Assembly: GCA_902512765.1 (NCBI GenBank)
Contig: CABXKF010000001.1
Location: 1-64,000, forward strand
Reading direction: 5' to 3'
DNA from: an uncultured Pelagibacteraceae bacterium
GTDB lineage: Bacteria > Pseudomonadota > Alphaproteobacteria > Pelagibacterales > Pelagibacteraceae
Length of the DNA stretch: 64,000 nucleotides
This document shows positions 8,318 through 17,026 of the stretch, one piece after another. Position 1 is the first letter of the stretch; every line of letters starts with the position of its first letter. The notes beneath the pieces were generated by a model that was not told the origin of the DNA, did no database searches, and worked only from the letters and a program-made list of their open reading frames with translations. The position numbers and the translations under genes were made by a program.

Positions 8318-9211
8318 ATGGATTTTCTAATTTTCCAAGCACCGATGTTAATGGTTCAAGCGTCAATGGACGGAATACTATTAGGTATTTTGTTTGCATT
8401 AATTGCTTATGGAATGGCATTGCAATGGGGAGTAATGAATATAATTAACATTGCTCAAGGGGAATTAGTAATCATGGGTGGTTACATCGCTTACTTTATG
8501 TATTTGTCAGGAATACACCCAGCCTTTGGAATAATTGTGTCACCAATTATTATGTATTGTGTTGGTTGGGGAATGTACAAACTTGTTATTAACAAAGTAG
8601 TAGATAAAGATTTATTTACATCAATACTTGCAACATTTGGAATAAGTATTCTGGCACAACAGTTAATGAACTTTGCATTTGGTGCAGATGTTGTGGTTGC
8701 TCAGTCAAATTTTGGAACAACCATGTTGTTTGATAATATGGTTACAATTCCTAATGCTAAAATATTTTCAGGTGCAGTTTGCGTAATATCAGCAATTATT
8801 CTTGTTGTTTATATGAGAAAATCTAAATTAGGCCGTGCAATTAGAGCAACAGCACAAAATGCAAGAGCAGCAAAGATTTTAGGTGTTGATACTGAAAAAG
8901 TTTATGCAGCAACTTTTGGAATTAACGCAGCTTTATGTGGAATAGCGGGTGCGTGTATAGCAATTACATTTACGCTTCATCCTTATACGGGATTACCTTA
9001 TACCGTCAGATCTTTTATGATTGTAATTATTGCTGGATTAGGAAATTTACCAGCAGTAGCAATATCTGGAATGGGACTAGGAGTATTTGAAGAGTGGGCA
9101 GATTACCTACTAGGAACAGAATTTAGAATAGCAGCAGTATTTTCGTTATTAGTAATCATACTGGTTTATAGAAGATTTAAACTATCAAGAAAAAGAGAGT
9201 ATTTAAAATGA
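8318..9211 (+). CDS. livH: Branched-chain amino-acid-type ABC permease LivH
   Basis: This 297-residue inner-membrane permease has about eight helices. Family landmarks are the N-terminal MDGILLGILFALIAYGMAL helix, GVMNIINIAQGELVIMGGYIAY, and the cytoplasmic coupling loop GRAIRATAQNARAAKILGVD that contacts the ATPases. It forms the translocation pathway with LivM. Its TGA overlaps the livM ATG by 4 bp, which implies coupled translation. Order SBP-H-M-G-F is the classical liv order. Confidence 0.92.
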   Translation: MDFLIFQAPMLMVQASMDGILLGILFALIAYGMALQWGVMNIINIAQGELVIMGGYIAYFMYLSGIHPAFGIIVSPIIMYCVGWGMYKLVINKVVDKDLFTSILATFGISILAQQLMNFAFGADVVVAQSNFGTTMLFDNMVTIPNAKIFSGAVCVISAIILVVYMRKSKLGRAIRATAQNARAAKILGVDTEKVYAATFGINAALCGIAGACIAITFTLHPYTGLPYTVRSFMIVIIAGLGNLPAVAISGMGLGVFEEWADYLLGTEFRIAAVFSLLVIILVYRRFKLSRKREYLK

Positions 9212-10263
9212 TGAATAAAAATACTCTTTTATATCTGGGACTATTAATTTTTGGATTAATTGGAGCGTTTATTTTTCCCGCTTATAAGCTTCAGTTATCA
9301 TTTCTTTATATTTTAATCGTACTAGCAATGACGTGGGATGTTCAAGGTGGTCAAATGGGATATAACACATTTGGTAATATACTATTCTTTGGTATTGGAA
9401 TGTATGTTGCATCAAGCACTCAAATAGCAATGTTTTTCTCATTAGCTGAATGGACAGACGCTGGTGGAGAAAAAACTTTTGTTCACACAATTCCACAATT
9501 CTTTCAAGGTTTTGGTGTGGGTATAATTTTATCAGGAATAATCCCAATGATTATAGCTGGAGTTATAGGTTATGGAATTTTAGGTTTAAGAGGTCATTAT
9601 TTTGCTATTTGCACGTTAGCATTAGGAATTGCTGCTGGAGAAATAGCTGGGGGTATAGAAATCATTGGAGCTGGTCAAGGTATGACTGTTCCTGTTTGGC
9701 CAAAAGGATTTGGTTCTAACGAGTCTTCATCACAATTTTTATATTACTTAAGTTTTGCTTTAGTGGTTGTAACTTTTATTACTTTAAAGTGGGCATACAG
9801 TACAAGGTTTGGATTAGTTCTAAATGCAATAAGAGATAATGAAGACAAAGCAGAAGCAATGGGAATTCATACAATGAGATATAAAATTATTGGTTGGATG
9901 GTCTCAGCATTTTTTGTTGGAATAGCTGGTGGACTAATGGGTCATATCAATGGTTACATTGAGCCGACAGAAATAGCATTTGCTGGACCAACTTTTGGAG
10001 TGTTCATGGTATTAATGGCAATACTTGGTGGAAAAGGAACTTTATGGGGACCACTTGTTGGCGCAACTGTTTTTCATTTATTTAAAGAAGGTTTTTGGAC
10101 ATACTTTTTGGGTTGGCAGTATGTTGCTTTAGGAGTTTTAATTGTAGTAATCGTTGTTTACTTTCCTGAGGGAATAATGGGATGGTTAAGAGAAAAATAC
10201 CCAGAAAAATTTGGTGAAACAATTGATGAAGCAGATAGAAAGGCGCAGGTAGAATTAAAATAA
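9208..10263 (+). CDS. livM: Branched-chain amino-acid-type ABC permease LivM
   Basis: This 351-residue permease has the LivM signatures QGGQMGYNTFGNILFFGIGMY, GLRGHYFAICTLALG, and the coupling loop FGLVLNAIRDNEDKAEAMGI. About nine to ten hydrophobic helices are visible. It pairs with the LivH encoded upstream. The GTG/ATG region at 9208 has two consecutive ATGs (9208 and 9211). The first is used here because it gives the 4-bp overlap with livH. The stop overlaps the livG start by one base. Confidence 0.92.
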   Translation: MMNKNTLLYLGLLIFGLIGAFIFPAYKLQLSFLYILIVLAMTWDVQGGQMGYNTFGNILFFGIGMYVASSTQIAMFFSLAEWTDAGGEKTFVHTIPQFFQGFGVGIILSGIIPMIIAGVIGYGILGLRGHYFAICTLALGIAAGEIAGGIEIIGAGQGMTVPVWPKGFGSNESSSQFLYYLSFALVVVTFITLKWAYSTRFGLVLNAIRDNEDKAEAMGIHTMRYKIIGWMVSAFFVGIAGGLMGHINGYIEPTEIAFAGPTFGVFMVLMAILGGKGTLWGPLVGATVFHLFKEGFWTYFLGWQYVALGVLIVVIVVYFPEGIMGWLREKYPEKFGETIDEADRKAQVELK

Positions 10264-11003
10264 TGTCTATATTGGATGTAACAGGAGTTAGTAAATCTTT
10301 TGGTGGTGTAAAAGCTAACGTTGACATTTCAATGTCCGTTGAACAAGGATCAATTGTTGGATTAATTGGACCAAATGGATCAGGAAAAACAACATTATTT
10401 AATTCTATTGTTGGAACCTATCCAATTGACAAGGGTTCAATTAAATTTGATGGAACAGAAGTTTCTGAATTACCTGTACCAGTTGTTGCAAAATTAGGAT
10501 TGTTAAGAACTTTTCAACAAACAAGAATCTATGGAAAATTAAACTGTATTGAAAATATGTTAATTAGCCATAAGCCTGAAAATGATGGAATTCTTACTGT
10601 ATTTCAAAAAATACCATCTGATTTAACTGATAAAGCTGAAACTTTATTGAAATTTGTTGGTCTTCACCAAAAAAGAAAGCTTAGAGCAGGAGACCTTTCT
10701 TTTGGTCAGCAAAAATTATTAGAACTTGCTATGGCATTAATGAATGAGCCTAAAATGCTTTTATTAGATGAGCCAACAGCAGGAATTAATCCAACATTAA
10801 TAAATGGAATTATTGATCGTTTGATCAAAGTAAATAAAGAATATGGAATTACTTTATTAGTTATTGAACACAATATGAAAGTGATTATGAATTTAGCTCA
10901 AAAAGTTTTCTGTTTAGCCCATGGTCAAATGTTAGCTGATGGAACACCTGAAGAGATCAGAAATGATAAGCGTGTGTTAGATGCTTACTTGGGGGCCCAA
11001 TAA
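10263..11003 (+). CDS. livG: Branched-chain amino-acid-type ABC ATPase LivG
   Basis: This 246-residue ATP-binding subunit has Walker A GPNGSGKTT at residues 36-44, a LivG-type LRTFQQTRIYG Q-loop region, and a signature LSFGQQKLLELA (a SFGQ variant of LSGGQ). It has Walker B KMLLLDEPTAG and the switch His in VIEHNMKVIMNLA. It powers uptake through LivHM. It is joined to its neighbours by one-base overlaps. Confidence 0.93.
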   Translation: MSILDVTGVSKSFGGVKANVDISMSVEQGSIVGLIGPNGSGKTTLFNSIVGTYPIDKGSIKFDGTEVSELPVPVVAKLGLLRTFQQTRIYGKLNCIENMLISHKPENDGILTVFQKIPSDLTDKAETLLKFVGLHQKRKLRAGDLSFGQQKLLELAMALMNEPKMLLLDEPTAGINPTLINGIIDRLIKVNKEYGITLLVIEHNMKVIMNLAQKVFCLAHGQMLADGTPEEIRNDKRVLDAYLGAQ

Positions 11004-11788
11004 TGTCTAATCAATATGATGTATTAGGAAAAGCACCAGGTGTAGAGGAGTTACAAAAATTATCTCCTGATAATAATCATGTAACTATTAATAAGCTATC
11101 TGCTGGTTATGGAAAAATGGAAATTCTTCATGATTTTGATTTACGAGTTAGTAAAGCTCAATCTTTATGTTTGATTGGACCAAATGGTGCGGGAAAATCT
11201 ACAATCCTTCATTCAATTTATGGTTTTACAAATATTTTTTCAGGACAAATAGAAATTGATGGAAAAGAAATTACAAACTTAACTCCAGCAGAAAAATTAA
11301 AGTCATGTGGTATCGCCTATATCTTGCAAGACAATTCTGTTTTTCCAGACATGACAGTGGAAGAGAATTTATTGATGGGTGGTTATATAAAAGAAAATAC
11401 AGATGAATCTTATCAAGAAGCAGAAAGAATTTTTGAAAAATATGAACGATTAAGAAACAGAAGAAACCAACCAGCAAAAGTTTTATCTGGTGGTGAAAGA
11501 AGATTACTGGAAATTTCAAGAGCTCTCGTAATGAAACCATCTGTTTTATTAGTTGATGAGCCTTCAATTGGACTGGAGCCAAGATATATTGATATGGTTT
11601 TTGAAATTTTAAGAGACCTGCAGATAGCAGAAAAAAAAACAATCATATTAGTGGAACAAAATGCTAAAAAGGGATTAGAGTTTGCTGACATTGGATACGT
11701 TTTAGTATCAGGGCAAACTGCTATTGCTGGCAAAGGGGATGACTTGTTGAATAATCCTGATGTCGGTAGATTATTCCTTGGAGGCTAA
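11003..11788 (+). CDS. livF: Branched-chain amino-acid-type ABC ATPase LivF
   Basis: This 261-residue ATPase has Walker A GPNGAGKST near residues 59-67, signature LSGGERRLLEIS and Walker B SVLLVDEPSIGL. The C-terminus GQTAIAGKGDDLLNNPDVGRLFLGG is typical of LivF. It carries an N-terminal extension of about 24 residues before the usual LivF start, which has no obvious domain. A later start is possible, but ATG 11003 overlaps the livG stop by one base and is therefore preferred. It forms the ATPase heterodimer with LivG. Confidence 0.92.
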   Translation: MSNQYDVLGKAPGVEELQKLSPDNNHVTINKLSAGYGKMEILHDFDLRVSKAQSLCLIGPNGAGKSTILHSIYGFTNIFSGQIEIDGKEITNLTPAEKLKSCGIAYILQDNSVFPDMTVEENLLMGGYIKENTDESYQEAERIFEKYERLRNRRNQPAKVLSGGERRLLEISRALVMKPSVLLVDEPSIGLEPRYIDMVFEILRDLQIAEKKTIILVEQNAKKGLEFADIGYVLVSGQTAIAGKGDDLLNNPDVGRLFLGG

Positions 11789-12492
11789 TGATTAATAAAG
11801 ATTTTTTCTTTAGAGGCTTTAAATCTATTATAAAACCCGACAGTCCAGCACTTGCACTTGGTTGCTGCTTCATAGCAATTGGAGCTTTACTTAAAAATTT
11901 AGGGTTTAATATTCAAGAAAGTATTTTTTCAACAATGTTGACTTATGCTTTACCTGGATCACTAGTAATGGCTGAGTCATTATTAGTTGGTGCTTCGTTA
12001 TTAAATATTTTTCTAGCTGTTTGGTTTGTTAATGCTCGATTATATCCAATGGCTGTTTCTTTATTTCCATTAATGATGCACAAAAGTCAACCAAAGTGGA
12101 AGTATTACTTCTCATGTCATTTCATTGCAGTGTCAGCATGGCTAATAATGAAAAGTAATTATAAAGACATTGAAAAAAAACACAGAATAGACTTTTGGAT
12201 TGGAATTGGCTGTGCAACATGGACTACTGCTGTAGTAGGTACATTTATTGGGTTTTTTGCATCAGATTATTTGGATAAAAATATGATGATGGGTTTGGCG
12301 ATTTTAAATCCAATTTATTTTTTATGTATGATGGTAGGTGCAATGAAAACTATCCAAATAGGTGCGTCAGTAGTATTAGGTTTGCTTTTAGGGCCAATAT
12401 TTTATTTTTTATCTCCAGAATGGTCAATTTTACTTGGTGGTGTTGTTGGTGGAACCATTGCTTATTTTGTAGGAGAACTTAATGTCAACTAG
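11788..12492 (+). CDS. azlC: AzlC-family branched-chain amino-acid exporter, large subunit
   Basis: This 234-residue membrane protein has the AzlC landmarks PALALGCCFIAIGALLKNLGF, the MAESLLVGASLLNIFLAVWFVNARLYPMAVSL region (shown here in outline) and the mid-protein WIGIGCATWTTAVVG. AzlCD pairs export branched-chain amino acids or their analogues. Placing an exporter at the end of an uptake operon suggests overflow control or exchange of amino acids. The start overlaps the livF stop by one base. Confidence 0.85.
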   Translation: MINKDFFFRGFKSIIKPDSPALALGCCFIAIGALLKNLGFNIQESIFSTMLTYALPGSLVMAESLLVGASLLNIFLAVWFVNARLYPMAVSLFPLMMHKSQPKWKYYFSCHFIAVSAWLIMKSNYKDIEKKHRIDFWIGIGCATWTTAVVGTFIGFFASDYLDKNMMMGLAILNPIYFLCMMVGAMKTIQIGASVVLGLLLGPIFYFLSPEWSILLGGVVGGTIAYFVGELNVN

Positions 12493-12805
12493 TGTAGTTC
12501 TTGCAATCTTAGTCACTTCACTTGCAACTTTTTCTTCAAGATTGCTAGGTGTGATTTCATCAGAAGGAATAAAAGAAACTTCGAAATTATTTAGATGGTT
12601 TAATTGTTTGGCCTATTCAACTTTAGCAGCCTTGATAGCTAGAACAATTATTTTTCCTGTAGGAGTATTATCTGATGCAAGCTATTTAAGTAGAGCAACA
12701 GTGGTATTGTTTTGTTTATTTATTTTTTTTATATCTAAAAGAAATTTTGTTTATCCGACTGTAATTTCTGCTATCATAATGGCATTATTAAGCGAGTATT
12801 TATAA
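12482..12805 (+). CDS. azlD: AzlD-family branched-chain amino-acid exporter, small subunit
   Basis: This 107-residue protein has about four hydrophobic helices and an AzlD-like pattern: an N-terminal helix (VVLAILVTSLATFSSRLLGV), a FNCLAYSTLAALIARTI block and a short C-terminal helix. It overlaps azlC by 11 bp and forms the exporter with it. The stop overlaps the start of the next gene by one base, so the oxygenase gene downstream belongs to the same operon. Confidence 0.85.
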   Translation: MSTSVVLAILVTSLATFSSRLLGVISSEGIKETSKLFRWFNCLAYSTLAALIARTIIFPVGVLSDASYLSRATVVLFCLFIFFISKRNFVYPTVISAIIMALLSEYL

Positions 12806-13716
12806 TGGAAAAAATTTCTGGTTTAACAATTTCAGAACATAATAATTCAAAAAGAATAATTAATATTGATCTTGAAAATGAAATTATTGAAAAACTTATT
12901 TTCCCTTTCAATAAATTTGATTTAACAGCGTTAGAACTTAGACCCTTTACACGATTCACTATTGCAAAAAGCTTAGATGATTTAACAAATAATAAGTTAA
13001 GCAAATTAATGAATTCCATCATTAGAGATAGATCTACAGGTTGTTTTGTAATTGGTCCTAAAAATATTACAGCAAAAATTAATGATAAATTTTTAGTTAA
13101 GCTATCTACTGCTATTGCACACTTAATAGGAGTACCCAATCATGACTCGATGGCTGGTAAGTATTATGCGAGATTTGTTGTGAAGCATGAAGATAAAAGT
13201 GACTCGTATTTAAGAAAAGCATACAGAAATATGGATCTACACACAGATGGAACTTATGTTAAAGAGGTTACTGATTGGCTGTTAATGTCCAAAATTGATG
13301 AACAAAATGTAGAAGGTGGAGAGACTGCAATGTTACACCTCGATGATTGGGAACATTGTGATGATTTATACAATGATCCTGTTGGAAAACAGAATTTCGT
13401 TTGGGGCTCACCTAAAAGTAAAAATGTAGATTACAAAGTAGAACATCCAGTTTTTTCATCAGATGAAAATGGCAAACCTAAAATTTCTTACATAGATCAG
13501 TTTCCAGAGCCTAAGAATATGGAACAAGGTAATTTTTTACAAAGATTATCAGATGCTTTAGAAGAAAGTAAAAATAAAACTATAACTAAATTACCAGTCG
13601 GATCTTCAATAATTGCTAACAATTACTTTTGGTTACACGGAAGAAAACCTTTTAAAGAAAACGAAGAATTAAGTAGAGAATTATTAAGAATTAGAGGCTC
13701 TTTTTTTATTAATTAA
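12805..13716 (+). CDS. glaH: GlaH/CsiD-family Fe(II)/2-oxoglutarate-dependent oxygenase (glutarate 2-hydroxylase-like)
   Basis: This 303-residue protein resembles E. coli CsiD/GlaH over most of its length. Shared blocks are YYARFVVK, DSYLRKAYR, ELH/DLHTDGTYV, KIDEQN, LHLDDWEH, SKNV, HPVF, YIDQF and NNYFWLHGR. The iron ligands would be His146 and Asp148 (HxD in DLHTDGTY) and His278 (WLHGR). The Arg residues at 295-297 (RIRG) would bind 2-oxoglutarate. GlaH converts glutarate to L-2-hydroxyglutarate with O2, normally next to lhgO and gab genes. No LhgO is found here, and the gene lies in a branched-chain amino-acid transport operon. The in vivo substrate may therefore be glutarate or another C5-type acid. 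Confidence 0.85.
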   Translation: MEKISGLTISEHNNSKRIINIDLENEIIEKLIFPFNKFDLTALELRPFTRFTIAKSLDDLTNNKLSKLMNSIIRDRSTGCFVIGPKNITAKINDKFLVKLSTAIAHLIGVPNHDSMAGKYYARFVVKHEDKSDSYLRKAYRNMDLHTDGTYVKEVTDWLLMSKIDEQNVEGGETAMLHLDDWEHCDDLYNDPVGKQNFVWGSPKSKNVDYKVEHPVFSSDENGKPKISYIDQFPEPKNMEQGNFLQRLSDALEESKNKTITKLPVGSSIIANNYFWLHGRKPFKENEELSRELLRIRGSFFIN

Positions 13717-13748
13717 TTCAATATAATCAATATAAAGTATTCAAATTT

Positions 13749-14516
13749 ATGAATTTAGGATTTATAGGCACAGGCAAAATATCATCTTCAGTAATTACTG
13801 GTATTTGCACATCTAAAATTTCATTTAATAAGATTATAATCTCTGCAAGAAATAAAAAGATCGCCAGAAGTTTAAAACAAAAATTTAAAAAAATAATTAT
13901 CGCTAAAGATAATCAGCAAATAGTTGATAAATGTGATTGGGTATTTTTAGCTGTTACACCTATCGTTGGTGAGAAAATAATTAAAGATCTAAAGTTTAAA
14001 TCAAAACAAACAATAGTAAGTTTTATTTCTACAATTACTTTGTCTCAATTAAAAAAAGCAATAAAAGTTAAAGCTAAGATTGTAAGAGCCATACCATTGC
14101 CACCAATATCATTAAAAAAAGGGCCAGTCCCGATATGTCCTCCTGATAAAAAAGTAAAAGCTTTCTTTGATAAAATTGGAACTACTGTTGAAATTAAAAA
14201 TGAAAAATCATCTATTAACTTTTGGTCTACCTCAGGAATGATGGCGCCTTTTTATCAACTATTAAATAGTATGACTAATTGGTTAGTTAAAAGAGGAGTC
14301 AAAAGAAATAATGCTCAAAAATATATAACATCATTATTCTTAGCATTATCAGAAGATGCAGTTGTAAATTCAAAAAAAGATTTAAAGTATTTAGTTAAAG
14401 AGTCACAAACCCCAAAAGGCCTTAATGAACAAGGTGTTAAAGAACTTTCTAAAGCTGGATTTTTCAAGTCATTAGACAAAACATTGAATAGTATTCATAA
14501 AAGACTTAGCAAATAA
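13749..14516 (+). CDS. Pyrroline-5-carboxylate reductase-like (ProC family) protein
   Basis: This 255-residue NAD(P)-dependent protein has an N-terminal Rossmann motif, LGFIGTGKISSSVITGI. It has the ProC-like middle VFLAVTPIVGEKII and FISTITLSQLKKAI, and a C-terminal helical dimerisation region with KESQTPKGLNEQGVKELSKAGF, equivalent to V(T/A)SPGGTT in ProC. The SPGGTT active-site wording is degraded to TPKGLN, and the protein is unusually lysine-rich. It may reduce a cyclic imine other than P5C. It lies 32 bp after the oxygenase and 2 bp before the second livG, so it is probably in the same operon. Confidence 0.72.
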   Translation: MNLGFIGTGKISSSVITGICTSKISFNKIIISARNKKIARSLKQKFKKIIIAKDNQQIVDKCDWVFLAVTPIVGEKIIKDLKFKSKQTIVSFISTITLSQLKKAIKVKAKIVRAIPLPPISLKKGPVPICPPDKKVKAFFDKIGTTVEIKNEKSSINFWSTSGMMAPFYQLLNSMTNWLVKRGVKRNNAQKYITSLFLALSEDAVVNSKKDLKYLVKESQTPKGLNEQGVKELSKAGFFKSLDKTLNSIHKRLSK

Positions 14517-14518
14517 AA

Positions 14519-15307
14519 ATGTCAGAAAATATTTTAGAAATTAACAATCTATCTAAATACTTTGGGGGTTTAGCAGCTGTGTCTGATTGTTCTTTAAAAG
14601 TTAAGAAAGGAACAATAACAGGAATTATTGGCCCAAATGGATCTGGTAAAACCACTTTATTCAACTTAATTGCAGGTAATTTAAAATCATCAAGTGGCTC
14701 AGTTACTTTTGATCAGGAAAATATTACAGATGTTCCGTCATATGAATTATTTTCGAAAGGATTACTTAGAACTTTTCAAATTGCTCATGAGTTTTCAAAT
14801 TTATCTGTATTAGAAAATTTAATGATGGTTCCAGGAAATCAATCTGGAGAAAAATTAATGACTGCATTATTAAAACCAAAACTAGTTGAAGAGGAAGAAA
14901 CATTAGTTAAAGAAAAAGCTAAAGAAGTTGTAGATTTTTTAAATTTAGGTCATTTAACAAACGAACTTGCTGGAAATTTATCAGGAGGTCAAAAAAAACT
15001 GTTAGAACTAGGTAGAACCATGATGGTAGATGCCAAATTAGTTTTACTTGATGAGGTGGGGGCTGGTGTTAATAGAACTTTACTTAAAGATCTTGGAACA
15101 GCTATTGAAAAGCTAAATAAAGAGAAGGGTTATACATTTTGCATGATTGAACATGATATGGATTTTATTGGTAGATTGTGTGATCCTGTAATAGTCATGG
15201 CAGAAGGTTCAGTTTTATTTGAGGGAACAGTTGAAGATGCTAAAAAAGATGAAAAAGTAATAGAAAGTTACCTTGGTAGAGGCTCAAAACTTAAGGATCA
15301 AAATTAA
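14519..15307 (+). CDS. Second branched-chain amino-acid-type ABC ATPase, LivG-like
   Basis: This 262-residue ATPase has Walker A GPNGSGKTT at residues 38-46, LivG-type LLRTFQIAHEF Q-loop, signature LSGGQKKLLELGR and Walker B KLVLLDEVGAGVN. It has the switch His in MIEHDMDFIG. The D-loop region reads DEVGAG instead of the usual DEPTAG. It begins the second liv gene set (order G-F-H-M, different from the first). It lies 2 bp after the ProC-like gene and overlaps the next gene by one base. Confidence 0.92.
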   Translation: MSENILEINNLSKYFGGLAAVSDCSLKVKKGTITGIIGPNGSGKTTLFNLIAGNLKSSSGSVTFDQENITDVPSYELFSKGLLRTFQIAHEFSNLSVLENLMMVPGNQSGEKLMTALLKPKLVEEEETLVKEKAKEVVDFLNLGHLTNELAGNLSGGQKKLLELGRTMMVDAKLVLLDEVGAGVNRTLLKDLGTAIEKLNKEKGYTFCMIEHDMDFIGRLCDPVIVMAEGSVLFEGTVEDAKKDEKVIESYLGRGSKLKDQN

Positions 15308-16014
15308 TGGCATATTTTGAAGGAAATGAAATGACAGGCGGATATGGCAATGGGCCAGATATCATTAATTCTTGTACCGTGAATGTGAACCAAGGAGAGA
15401 TTGTTTCAATTCTTGGGCCAAATGGGGCTGGCAAATCAACAGCCATGAAAGCTATGCTTGGTTTGCTTAATTTAAAATCTGGATCAGTAATTATAGATGG
15501 CAAAGATATTTCAAAATTATCCCCTCAAGACAGAGTAAAAAAAGGAATTTCATTTGTGCCTCAAACTAAAAATGTTTTTGCAGGAATGACTGTTGAAGAA
15601 AATTTAGAAATGGGTGCTTTTTTAGTTAATGATAAAATCAAAGATACTATAGATGAAATTTATAATTTATTTCCTATTCTTAAAGAAAAAAGAAATCAAT
15701 TAGTTGGAGAATTATCTGGTGGACAGAGACAACAAGTGGCTCTTGGTCGTGCATTAATGATCAAGCCAACAGTTTTAATGTTGGATGAACCAACAGCAGG
15801 CGTTTCACCAATTGTAATGGATGAGTTATTTGACCATATAGTAAAAGTTAAAAGAACTAATGTTGCAATATTAATGGTAGAGCAAAATGCTAAACAAGCT
15901 TTAAATATTTCAGACAGAGGCTATGTCTTAGTAACTGGAGAAAATCGTTATTCAGGAACTGGTCAAGAATTATTAAATGATCCAAGAGTAAGAAGCTCTT
16001 TTCTAGGTGGATAA
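15307..16014 (+). CDS. Second branched-chain amino-acid-type ABC ATPase, LivF-like
   Basis: This 235-residue ATPase has Walker A GPNGAGKST near residues 37-45, signature LSGGQRQQVALGRA, Walker B VLMLDEPTAGVSP and a typical LivF C-terminus ELLNDPRVRSSFLGG. It would pair with the LivG-like subunit encoded upstream. The reading frame overlaps the next permease by 8 bp. Its closest function is energising uptake through the LivHM pair at 16007-18393. Confidence 0.92.
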   Translation: MAYFEGNEMTGGYGNGPDIINSCTVNVNQGEIVSILGPNGAGKSTAMKAMLGLLNLKSGSVIIDGKDISKLSPQDRVKKGISFVPQTKNVFAGMTVEENLEMGAFLVNDKIKDTIDEIYNLFPILKEKRNQLVGELSGGQRQQVALGRALMIKPTVLMLDEPTAGVSPIVMDELFDHIVKVKRTNVAILMVEQNAKQALNISDRGYVLVTGENRYSGTGQELLNDPRVRSSFLGG

Positions 16015-17026
16015 TATGGATATTCTGAATTCAATTATACTTTTATTAAATTATATATTTATTCCTGCGCTATCTTATGGTTCTCAATTAGCGCTTGGTG
16101 CAATTTTTGTTACATTAATTTATGGAATTTTAAGATTTGCTAACTTTGCAACAGGAGACATGATGTCATTTGGAACAATGGTTACAATTTTATTTACGTG
16201 GTATCTGCAATCACTAGGTTTTTCATTGGGAGTTTTGCCAACAGCACTAGTAGCAATTCCATTTGCTATAATGTTTATGATTGCCTACATGCTTTTCATT
16301 GATAAGTTTGTTTTCAGATATTACAGAGTAAACAAAAGTCCTCCAGTTCAACTCGCTATGGTAAGTATTGGTGTTATGTTTGTAACTCAAGCAGTTGTAA
16401 GAATTATTATTGGACCAGCAGACCAAAGGTTTTTTGATGGACAAAAATTTATTATCAAAGCAGGAGAATTTAAAGAAATGACTGGTCTTAATGAAGGCTT
16501 GGCCATAAAGTCTACTCAAGTACTAACTATATTTGTAACTATTGTTTTAGTTTCATTATTATTTTGGTTTTTAAATAAAACGAAAACTGGAAAAAGCATG
16601 AAAGCTTATTCTGATAACGAAGATCTGGCATTGCTTTCTGGAATTGATCCAAAAAGAATTGTTATGATTACCTGGATAATTGCTGGAATTTTAGCAACAA
16701 TTGGGGGAGTTTTATATGGTTTAGATAAAAGTTTTAAGCCATTTACCTACTTTAATAACATGCTTCCAATATTTGCTGCTGCAATAGTGGGGGGAATAGG
16801 AAACCCATTTGGGGCATTTTTAGGGGGTTATGTTATTGCTTTTTCAGAAATATTTTTAACTTATGCTTATAAAAAATTCTTTATGTATATTTTACCTGAG
16901 AGTATGGAGCCTGAGAGTTTGGTTCAGCTTTTATCAACAGATTATAAATTTGCAGTTTCGTTCTCAATATTAGTCATAGTACTGCTGTATCGACCCTCGG
17001 GAATATTTAAAGGGAAAGTCTTGTGA
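16007..17026 (+). CDS. Second branched-chain amino-acid-type ABC permease, LivH-like
   Basis: This 339-residue membrane protein has the LivH pattern: GAIFVTLIYGILRFANFATGD, then the coupling loop TKTGKSMKAYSDNEDLALLSGID with ARA/SDN-like contacts, and AAAIVGGIGNPFGAFLGGYVI near the C-terminus. It is about 40 residues longer than the first LivH because of an extended loop around residues 140-165 and a longer C-terminal segment. It overlaps both neighbours by 4-8 bp. Confidence 0.9.
   Translation: MDNMDILNSIILLLNYIFIPALSYGSQLALGAIFVTLIYGILRFANFATGDMMSFGTMVTILFTWYLQSLGFSLGVLPTALVAIPFAIMFMIAYMLFIDKFVFRYYRVNKSPPVQLAMVSIGVMFVTQAVVRIIIGPADQRFFDGQKFIIKAGEFKEMTGLNEGLAIKSTQVLTIFVTIVLVSLLFWFLNKTKTGKSMKAYSDNEDLALLSGIDPKRIVMITWIIAGILATIGGVLYGLDKSFKPFTYFNNMLPIFAAAIVGGIGNPFGAFLGGYVIAFSEIFLTYAYKKFFMYILPESMEPESLVQLLSTDYKFAVSFSILVIVLLYRPSGIFKGKVL

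Noticed and set aside
9269..9719. Overlapping frames on both strands within livM
   Set aside because: The livM frame is conserved with family motifs over its full length, so the others are chance frames.
13717..13748. Internal promoter between the GlaH-like and ProC-like genes
   Set aside because: The 32-bp gap is AT-rich with no convincing -35/-10 pair or terminator, so the genes are treated as one operon.
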